Below, in pieces: positions 56,733 through 64,000 of a stretch of 64,000 nt of DNA (position 1 is its first letter; each line of letters begins with the position of its first letter). The position numbers and the translations under genes are program-made. Source of the DNA: Prionace glauca (taxonomy: Eukaryota; Chordata; Chondrichthyes; Carcharhiniformes; Carcharhinidae); the NCBI GenBank assembly GCA_037974335.1, contig CM075760.1, positions 18,570,960 through 18,634,959 of the forward strand. Reading direction: 5' to 3'. The notes under the pieces were generated by a model. The model was not told the DNA's origin and ran no database searches. It saw nothing but the letters and a program-made list of their open reading frames with translations.

Positions 56733-57088
56733 AATCTTATAGAACCCTACCTTATAGAACCTACAGTGCAGAAACAGGCCCTTCGGCCCATCGAGTCTGC
56801 ACCGAACACAATCCCACCCAGACCCTATCCCCATATCCCTACACATTTACCTGCTAATCCCTCTAACCTACACATCCCAGGACACTAAGGGGCAATTTTA
56901 GCATAGCCAATGAACCTAACCCGCACATCTTTGGACTGTGGGAGGAAACCGGAGCACCCGGAGAAAACCCACGCAGACACGAGGAGAATGTGCAAACTCC
57001 ACACAGGCAGTGACCCGAGCCGGGAATCGAACCCAGGACCCTGGAGCTGTGAAGCAGCAGTGCTAACCACTGTGCTACCGTGCCGCCA
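56733..57088 (-). mobile_element. V-SINE, full length, minus strand
   Basis: On the reverse strand: GGCGGCACGGTAGCACAGTG head, GGTTCGATTCCCGG B box, GTGTGGAGTTTGCACATTCT and CGTGGGTTTTCTCCGGGTGC central block, CCCCTTAGTGTCCTGGGATG, end GACTCGATGGGCCGAAGGGC. The best-preserved V-SINE here, and therefore probably the youngest. It split an older duplicated block (compare 42700-42730). Confidence 0.93.
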
Positions 57089-57540
57089 AGGACCAATTCA
57101 TCCAATAACATTCTGTACCCCACAGTCTAGCATTTTGTTCATTTTCAGACAATTATCCAATCCCATTTTGAACCCATTAATTGGCTCTGCCTGCAGCACA
57201 CTCTCAAACAGCACATTCCAGGTCTGGGTCACTCACTGTCTGAAAATGTTTTTTCCTGATGTCTCCATGTTTCCTTCACCAATTTACTTCAACCCGCTCC
57301 CTCTGTGTCAAAATCCTTCTGCCATTGAAAGTTTCTCTCTATCTACTCTGTCAAGACCCTTCAGGATTTTGAATGCCTCATTAAAGTCACATCAGCAACT
57401 TTCTGTTAAGAAAATTAGTCCCAAACTCTCCAAAATATATTCTCCACTGAAGTTTCTGATCTCTGGAATTATTCTCGTGTTTTCCTCCTGCATTCAGTCC
57501 ACTGATTTTACATTCTGCCTTACGTTCGGTCAGTTAGTGC
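57089..57540 (-). mobile_element. LINE 3' fragment, duplicate of 42730-43170
   Basis: The same antisense ORF2 C terminus (FNEAFKILKGLDRVDREKLS) as the 42.8-kb copy, with matching flank. Confidence 0.7.
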
Positions 57541-57671
57541 CTGCTTGAACACATGAAACACAATCTTTCTTCATGCCCTGGAGTGAAGATTCGGAGCAAA
57601 TTCATTTCTCATTTTTGGCGGACTAAGGGGAATCAGACAAGGTTAAGGGCAGTTTAAATGCTGCTGGTCCT

Positions 57672-58110
57672 CCATAAGACCATAGGAAAGAAACATGAGA
57701 AACAGGAGCATGAGTAGTCCATTTAGCCCTTCGAGCCTGCCCCGCCATTCAATAAGATCATGGCTGACCTGAACTGGATCAGTTCCACTTTCCCACTTTC
57801 TCCCCATAACCCTTAATTCCCCTGTCTGTCAGAAACCTATCTACCCGTGACTTAAATATATTTAGCGAGGCAGCTTCCACCACTTCAATGGGCAGAAAAT
57901 TCCAGAGATTCACCAGCCTTTGAGTGAAGAAGTTCCTCCTCAACTCTGATCTAAACTGCACCTCTCCCCCCCTTATCTTGAGGTTGTGCCCCCTCGTACT
58001 GCTGTCCTTTCTAAGCGGGAAGAATCTCTCTCCCTCTACCCTATCCATCCCTTTCATTATCTTATACGTCTCTATAACATCCCCCCTAATCCTTCTAAAC
58101 TCCATGACAG
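57672..58110 (-). mobile_element. CR1 3' end, minus strand
   Basis: The minus strand encodes FRRIRGDVIETYKIMKGMD, ELRRNFFTQRLVNLWNFL and KSRVDRFLTDRGIKGYGEK, then the 3' UTR (reverse of CATGATCTTATTGAATGGCG). Same family as the 13.3-kb element, more diverged. Confidence 0.88.
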
Positions 58111-58393
58111 ACCAGTTTATGAGTGAATTCACCGAGGTTCTCTTCATTCTTCACTCATTCTGTCTCTGGATTTGATCAGAAAAAGGCAGAGATGAAGGTG
58201 TCTTTACACGGGTGGGTCACTGGGTGGCGCAGTGACTCTGTCTCTAAAGGGTCCTGAGTTCAACCACATCCCACCCATGGCTGGGGGGGACATGCCTATC
58301 TGGGAAAGGAGGGGAAACCGGATCAGAGGGAAATGCAGCGGAGTTGATGGGTTTAGGAGAACGGAATTAAGCCAAGACAGGGATGGTTAAATT

Positions 58394-58410
58394 TTTATTC
58401 AAAATTTATT
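58394..58410 (-). terminator. membrane-IgM poly(A) signals
   Basis: Two AATAAA hexamers on the coding strand (58399-58394 and 58410-58405), 450-465 bp after the TM2 stop. They are the first AATAAA pair downstream of TM2, so probably end the membrane transcript. Confidence 0.6.
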
Positions 58411-58859
58411 TAAAAATTCAGAGAATATTTTACAGCGAAATTGTTTTTTTTTAAAGTTAGGAAAGTGAACATAGCGATCGAGGGTCACATTGAGAACAGG
58501 AGACATGTACGGAGAATCTGTCAATATTTGTACATCTGTTACATTAACCAGAAAGAGAATACAGATCCTTAATAGAAAGAGGAATTAACAAACGTGAATA
58601 AGGAATGAGAAATTATTTATACATTAAGTTTACACTAGGGGGGAAACTATTAACCACAATAACATTATAACAAAAAAAAACTCGTACTTTTCACACTGAA
58701 AACTGAAATAATGTCTATTGTTGCCTCAGTTACAGATCCAGAATGATAAACTGAGAGAAATTTACTGATAGATTCACCGAGAGCAGATATTGTATTGGAG
58801 CCATACACAGATCTTTATAATCAGCTGAGGGAAATCTGCAGCGTCCAAAATTCAACCCA

Positions 58860-58868
58860 TCACTTGAT
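58860..58868 (-). CDS. IgM membrane exon TM2 (cytoplasmic tail end)
   Basis: Acceptor TTATTTTACAG is followed by ATC AAG TGA. Joined to TM1 (…LVK) this gives a VK-IK-stop tail, the tiny second membrane exon expected of mu chains (mammals end in VK). The 3' UTR follows. Confidence 0.8.
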   Translation of the reverse strand: MK

Positions 58869-59002
58869 CTGTAAAATAAAGAGGCAATATTGAAGCAGAT
58901 GTTTCTGATGCGGGACATTAATGTTTTTAATCAGTGAAACAATGAGAGATTTTTCAAATCCATTCTGCTAGTGTGAAATGTGAGTGAATTGAATCATCTC
59001 AC

Positions 59003-59130
59003 CTTCACCAGAGTGACGGCAGTACTGTAGAAAATGCTCAGGAAGAACAGGACGATGAATGTGGAAGCGGTTGTCCAGATGTTGCTGTTATCATCCTCAC
59101 TGTCTTCAATCCAGATGCGGTCGGTGGGGT
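59003..59130 (-). CDS. IgM membrane exon TM1
   Basis: After acceptor CCCCTAG the exon encodes [16 protein letters not shown], an acidic extracellular linker. Next comes a transmembrane helix beginning [15 protein letters not shown] and ending YSTAVTLVK, followed by donor AAG|GTGAGA. Polar residues inside the helix match the conserved antigen-receptor transmembrane pattern needed for pairing with signalling partners. The phase fits the internal CH4 donor at 62676 (G|AC). Its use gives B-cell-receptor IgM. If it were not spliced, the frame would add VR and stop. Confidence 0.93.
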
Positions 59131-59689
59131 CTAGGGGACAGAGGCCAGGAAATGGAATTAGATTACTTTATTTATCCAGGGAATCTCATTGTTTTCTTTT
59201 CCCTGTTCTCCTTCATGAACTGTTCATTCATTCTCATGTTTAATTTTCAATGTATATCTCCTGTTAAATTCAGGACACTCAGTAACAGATCTCCATAACT
59301 ATTTTCACACCTGATCCTTATTGGTATTCCTTGGAGAGTCCATGTCAGAAAGCACTGAAGGTGTTTTCTTGAGAATCAGTTCATTTTGAACTATTTGCCA
59401 CGAACCCTTATTGAAGAATGTTTTGACTGATATAGAGGAACATTCCCCTGTCAATGATTGTTTCCACAGATGGTGACTGATCTGTAAACTATGAATGCTG
59501 CTGTTTAAGATCTGGGATGTAATTTCCAATCTTTGCTTATTTACAGTGGAAATGTTTAGTAAATCATGAGCTTAATTCAGTTTCTCAACGTGTTTGGCGG
59601 TGTTTTGAGAATTGGGATAGTTCTCGGTGTGTATGTCCATTCAAATTCACACTTAAATTTTACTTTCATCATTTACCTGCCGTTTATAT

Positions 59690-59759
59690 TTAAGATTGTG
59701 TGTGTGTGTCTGTGTGCGTGTGTGTATGTGTGAGACTGTGTGTGTGTGTGTATGTGTGA

Positions 59760-59818
<59 letters not shown>

Positions 59819-60700
59819 CACTTCCTGAGCTGCATTAATCTTTGGTCCTGAGTTAATCTGTGTGTATGAGGGATTCATTTGTCTGTGTTTGTTGATTTGT
59901 GTAGTTGTGTGTCTGTGTGTATAATTTATTCTTCAGTCATTGTGGATAATTTGTATAATTTGTATAATTTATCCTTCAGACATTGTGGATACATGACTAT
60001 TATTGTGTGAAGTCTCTGTATATTTATTAATGCCACTCTTAACGTGTGCTCGTGTTTCTGCCTATTTCAATGTGTGAATTTCTGTCACTCGAGTACTGTT
60101 TCCTTCCCTTTCTGTATGTGTCTGTTCCTCCGTGTGTTTGTGTGTGTATCTGTTAACATGTTAGTGCATGTAAATCCGTGTTGATAGTTATTTATAACAA
60201 TGTGTCAGCATATACCTGTGTTTCCATGTGTAGTATTGTGTCCCGTGATGTTCTGTTCTGTATGAGCATGTGAATGTTTGCATCCACATGTTTGTGTGAA
60301 AACGTTTTGCTCTCTGTTTATCTATATGCAGTGTGTTAATATTGTTACACGTGTTTCCCTGTATAAGTGATAATGTGTATAACATTGTGGGTCTCTATAT
60401 CAGTATTCATTTCAGCGAGAACGTGTAAGAATATGTATTTGTTTGCGTGTGTGTATCTGTTTGTGTATGTTTTGGACCTGCATGCATGTTATCTGTCCGT
60501 ATTGTGTGTACACATGCATGTGTTTGTGTTTGGGTCTCTGTACCTAGTCACGTATGTTTAGGTAAGTGTGTACTTGTGTGTTTGTACGTGGTTCTGCATG
60601 CGTTTGTACATATTTGATAATTTGTGTGCATGTTTTGTTTTGTGCCTTCTTGTACAAGTCCGTGTCTGTGTGTGCGGGTGTCTGCCCCCTTGTGCATGCA

Positions 60701-60741
<41 letters not shown>

Positions 60742-61475
60742 ATGATGCGTGTGGGACAGAGAGAGCGAAAGAGAAAGGGAGAGAGAGTATTTGTGTATGC
60801 ATGTATATTTGTTTGTATGTGTGTGGTCCATTAGTGTATTTGTGGGAGCGTGCTTGTTTGAGTTCGTTTGTGCGTATATTGTGTGTTCTTCTGATCCGTG
60901 AATGTGCATTTGTATTTCTGAATGTATCTGTGTTTTTGTTGTGTATGTATTTGAGAGTATTGTGTATTTGTGACATTCTGTGTCTGTCGTTGAATGTACC
61001 TGTCTATATTTCTGTGTGTGGGAGTATGTGTATGCTTTTGTGTGTGTATATTAACATTTTGTATTCGTGTGCATTTGTATGAGTATGTGTATTTGTGCAA
61101 TTGTGTCCATGTGTCTGTGTGTGTGTATGCGTGTGTGTGTGTATGAGTGTGTGAATGAGTGTGTGTGTGCAGTGTGTCTGTATGTGTGAGTGTGTGTATG
61201 TGAGAGTGTGTAGTGTGTGAGTGTGTGTGTGTGAGTGTGTGTGAGAGTGAGTGTGTGTGTGTGTATGCGTGTGTGTTTGTGTGTGTGTGAGTGTGTGAAT
61301 GAGTGTGTGAGTGTGTAGTGTGTCTGTATGTGTGAGTGTGTGTATGTGTGTGTGAGTGTGTGTGTATGTGTGAGAATGAGTGTTTGTGTGATTGTGTGTG
61401 AATGTATAGTGTGTGTAGTGTGTGTTTGTGCAGTGTGTGTAGTGTGTGAGTGTGTGTGTGAGTGTGGGTGTGTAC
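59690..61475. repeat. (GT)n microsatellite tracts
   Basis: Pure GT near 59767-59815 and mixed GTGTGAGTGTGTATG tracts at 61085-61475. Histidine/threonine-rich frames are artefacts. Confidence 0.93.
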
Positions 61476-62572
61476 GCCTATGTATGTATGTATAATTGTG
61501 ACAGTTTTGGGCAGTTTTATCAGTGTGTGTATTTTTTTAACTGTTGCTCCAAGTTTCACCGACCATAGTGAAGTGAATATGATCTAGACAACCCGAATAA
61601 TGGAACATATTTTCAATGATTTGCTGTAAAAATGTATTTTATGTGAGGGGCACAGTGATATCAGGAGAGAGAATGAAATAATTCATTGATGTATCTCAGA
61701 GACCTCAGGGACAGAACAGTTAAAACCCGGGGAGGAATCTATGACTTGTTTAAATTTGTATTCTGGGAAATCAATGCCAGCACATGATTAACAGGAACAA
61801 GAGTGTTGAGACATTTTAAAATTATGTTGCATTCGTATAGATATATTTCAATGATTAAGTTAATGGTACTTCAAAATCTGTAGCAAGTAAACCGGAAACT
61901 GATTTGTACTGTTGGCAACTGGGTCCTTATAGTAGAGAACTGTTCCCTTCCAAACACGGGAGAGGGAGGAGAGTGAGCTCAGAGTTTCCCTCTCCCTACC
62001 CGGTGATACAATGTCCCTGATGGTTCTAACCACTGAGGAGGTAGAGGTGAGTGGATTAAATAATGACATTCCTCCTCTTTTCATTGAGGAAGTTTTGGCA
62101 TATGGATTAACTACTGCTCCTCCCCTCTCTTTGCTGGGTTAGTGGGAATCCAGGATGTTAACAATTTCACTCTCCCTCAATCCGATGGGGGGAATATTTC
62201 TCCATGTTTTTTGTGTGTGACCCTCACTTCAGTTCCCTGTGGGTGCGGTGCAGTAGCTTAAAGAGGTGGTCAATGAGAGAAACAGGGACACAGAGATCTA
62301 AATGTTGTGTTTGTGTGTCAGACATGTTAAAAATGTCGGAGTGTTTTCCCCTCAGCGGGAGGAAAGTCAGTGAAGATATTTTGCAAAATCCTGTAATGAA
62401 TGTGCTCTACTCTATCCCTGACCCAGTGTCTATCTCCGCTGGGAGCACTGGTTCAACCATGTTGGGTCCGAGACATGAAAATATCTGACTCAAAATCAAA
62501 GATATGGAAGTAAAACTGAAAAACAACCAATTAAACAATTGGGTATTTCATTGATCGTTAGAGGAAAATGTT

Positions 62573-62587
62573 TTTATTCTTTTTATT
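62573..62587 (-). terminator. secreted-IgM poly(A) signals
   Basis: AATAAA at 62587-62582 and 62578-62573 on the coding strand, only about 28-42 bp after the secreted stop codon. This implies a very short 3' UTR for secreted IgM. Confidence 0.7.
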
Positions 62588-62614
62588 GTAGTTTTTAATG
62601 GAAGTGAGTGACTC

Positions 62615-63006
62615 TCATTGACATGAATTAACCGTGTCCATCAGTGCAAGGGAAATGTTCACAAAACTGGGTTTACCGCTGGATTTGTCAACTGTTCTGT
62701 TGATGATCTTCAAGGGGATGGCTTCATGTCCCACCACACAAGAGTAAGAAGCGCCGCTGGACCATTCCTCTGCTGCAATGGATAACAGGCTGTACATGAA
62801 GAAGGAGCTATCGCCGTTCTCCGCCACCACCTCGGTGTTCCTGTAGTTCCCGGGATTCACCGGCTTGTCGTTGACGGTCCATTTGACGAAGATCTCTCGG
62901 GGGGAGAAACCTCTCACTAAGCAGCTGAGGGAGACGAAACTCTGAGCGGAGACATCTTCTGCCGAGGGCAGGAGGACAGAGACGACCGGTTCCCGCGGAT
63001 TTGGAT
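62615..63006 (-). CDS. IgM heavy-chain CH4 exon with secretory tail
   Basis: Acceptor TTCTACAG at 63007, then (D)[18 protein letters not shown]. The Ig constant fold is clear: [18 protein letters not shown] with Cys and Trp, [11 protein letters not shown], and [13 protein letters not shown] with the partner Cys. The tail [20 protein letters not shown] has the N-glycosylation site NIS and the penultimate cysteine used in polymerisation. The stop is TGA at 62617. An internal donor AGCG|GTAAACCC at 62677/62676 lies in the SSGKP codons, exactly as in mammalian mu, and is in phase with TM1. Part of an upstream cluster. No defect seen. Confidence 0.96.
62675..62676 (-). promoter_or_regulatory. internal CH4 splice donor for membrane IgM
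   Basis: GT of AGCG|GTAAACCC inside the SSGKP codons. Splicing here removes the secretory tail and joins TM1 (59130) in frame, so use of this site competes with the poly(A) signals at 62573-62587. Confidence 0.85.
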
Positions 63007-63815
63007 CTGTAGAAAATGTACAATAAATGTCAATTAGCTGGAGAATTCTGGAGACAATGAAACCGCTGGTGAGATATCAGGAAAATGTGCTTCGCTTCTG
63101 ATTTTAACTCTTCCCATTTTTGATTTGCAGCTTGGAGGGGAGGTGAACACAATTGTTTTCTCAAATAACTCGGGGGGGGGGGGTGGAGTGGAAAGATTCA
63201 GAAAGTTTACAGCACAGAATCAGGCCATTCGGCCCAACTGATCTACTGTTTTCTTTTTGGTTTTCTGGTTTTTGATGCTCCACATCAGGCTCCTCCCTTC
63301 TTCTTCGATCTAAACCCAATAACATCGCCTTCAGTTCACTTTTCACTCATCAACACATCAAACTCCACAGAAAAATATCAATCGGCCCAGAGTCGTTTAG
63401 TTCAGGAGAGTTCGCCTCTCATCCTCCTCCGCTCTAAGGAGAAAAGCCCCAGCTCCCTCAACCTTTCCTAATAAGACCTACCCTCCAAACCAGGCAGCAT
63501 CCTGGTAAATCTCCTCTGCACTCTCTCCAATGCTTCCACATCCTTCTTATAGTGAGGTGACTAGAACTGCACACAATATTCCAAATGTGGTCTCACCAAG
63601 GCCCTGTACACTTGCAGTATAACCCCACGGCTCTTAAACTCAAACCCCCTGTTAATAAACACTAACACACTTTAAGCCTTCTTCACGGCTCTATCCACTT
63701 GAGTGGCAACCTTTAGAGATCTGTGGATATGAACCCCAAGGATCTCCCTGTTCCTCTACATTGCTCAGAACCCTGCCATTGACCCTACATGTATTGCTTC
63801 AATCTCTCAGCTCAC
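63007..63815. other. CH3-CH4 intron with LINE fragment
   Basis: Consensus GTGAGC donor at the CH3 end and TACAG acceptor at CH4. A poly-G run is at 63172-63182. 63380-63790 is an antisense CR1-like ORF2 piece (the reverse has GTACAGGGCCTTGGTGAGAC and GTGCAGAGGAGATTTACCAG). Confidence 0.8.
63380..63790 (-). mobile_element. CR1-like fragment in the CH3-CH4 intron
   Basis: The minus strand corresponds to LQVYRALVRPHLEYCVQF and VQRRFTRMLPG, diverged, lying in the same direction as the Ig gene. Confidence 0.75.
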
Positions 63816-64000
63816 CTGTTTCCTTGTGGATAGATGTTCTTAGAGGAGTCGGCAGATCTTGATGGCTCACCACGCACTCAAACACAGCCGCACTCAGCCA
63901 GGCTTGTGTGGAGATGCTTAATTTGCTGATCACGCTGTCACGATCCGCTCCGGGCTTTTCGGCAATCTCTGATTTCAAATACTTCCTGTCTCGGATCCAG
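63816..64000 (-). CDS. IgM heavy-chain CH3 exon, 3' part (cut by window edge)
   Basis: The frame from the edge reads [39 protein letters not shown] and [20 protein letters not shown], with the conserved C-terminal cysteine (FECVVSH) of an Ig constant domain. It ends ACAG|GTGAGC at 63816/63815, phase 1, which joins the CH4 exon as G|AT (Asp). Spacing and phase identify it as the domain just before CH4. Its first half and the earlier exons are outside the window. Confidence 0.93.

Larger units (their letters stand above)
59131..62614. other. CH4-TM1 intron, rich in GT repeats
   Basis: A 3.5-kb interval with no further exon. GT microsatellites fill 59690-59816, 60700-60740 and 61085-61475, with looser TGTGT-rich sequence between. 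The secreted poly(A) site lies at its upstream end. Confidence 0.8.

Noticed and set aside
59003-59130. TM1 exon read through to a VR-stop tail as the normal end
   Set aside because: A consensus donor is present at AAG|GTGAGA and a matching TM2 exon (IK-stop) lies 134 bp downstream, as in other mu genes.
60548-61559. Up to 242-codon histidine/threonine-rich frame
   Set aside because: Translation of GT repeats within the CH4-TM1 intron.

Overview
The window looks like a cartilaginous-fish (elasmobranch) genome segment inside the IgM heavy-chain cluster region. Three things point there. The immunoglobulin parts are arranged as separate V-D-J-C clusters. The IgM CH4 exon carries a typical shark-like secretory tail. 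The intergenic DNA is full of V-SINE (HE1-like) and CR1-type LINE copies. No database search was possible, so the species is not named.

All immunoglobulin exons lie on the minus strand, so the locus reads from 64000 down to 1. At the top are the last part of a CH3 exon (63816-64000, cut by the window edge), the complete CH4 exon with secretory tail (62615-63006), and the membrane exons TM1 (59003-59130) and TM2 (58860-58868). They form the 3' end of one IgM cluster. About 47 kb further down come the leader, VH, single D and JH of the next cluster (11027 to 9668), with intact splice sites and recombination signals (V-23, 12-D-12, 23-J). The constant exons of that second cluster are not in the window. 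Positions 9667 to 1 are therefore read as its J-C intron, which holds several repeat arrays. One of them, at 720-1475, is G-rich and AGCT-rich on the coding strand. A decayed VH fragment (22533-22668) with duplicated 5' flank shows that an extra V, or a lost cluster, once lay between.

Between the two clusters there are a GPR139-like receptor gene with one frameshift (46067-47636), seven tRNA-like genes between 48.8 and 54.2 kb built by local tandem and inverted duplication, a CpG-rich promoter-like island with no attached gene (about 55.45-56.2 kb), a 15-copy 84-bp minisatellite (38.6-39.9 kb), a CR1 LINE with an open 970-codon ORF2 (13.3-16.7 kb), a 98 % identical partial copy of it (26.7-27.4 kb), and many older LINE and SINE fragments.

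The immunoglobulin pieces work together as follows. V, D and J are joined by RAG at their 12/23 signals and spliced to constant exons off the left edge. In the upstream cluster the choice between the CH4 poly(A) site and splicing from the internal CH4 donor to TM1/TM2 decides secreted versus membrane IgM. The tRNAs, receptor and CpG island have no visible functional link to the immunoglobulin genes. No retrovirus, LTR element or Polinton was recognised.
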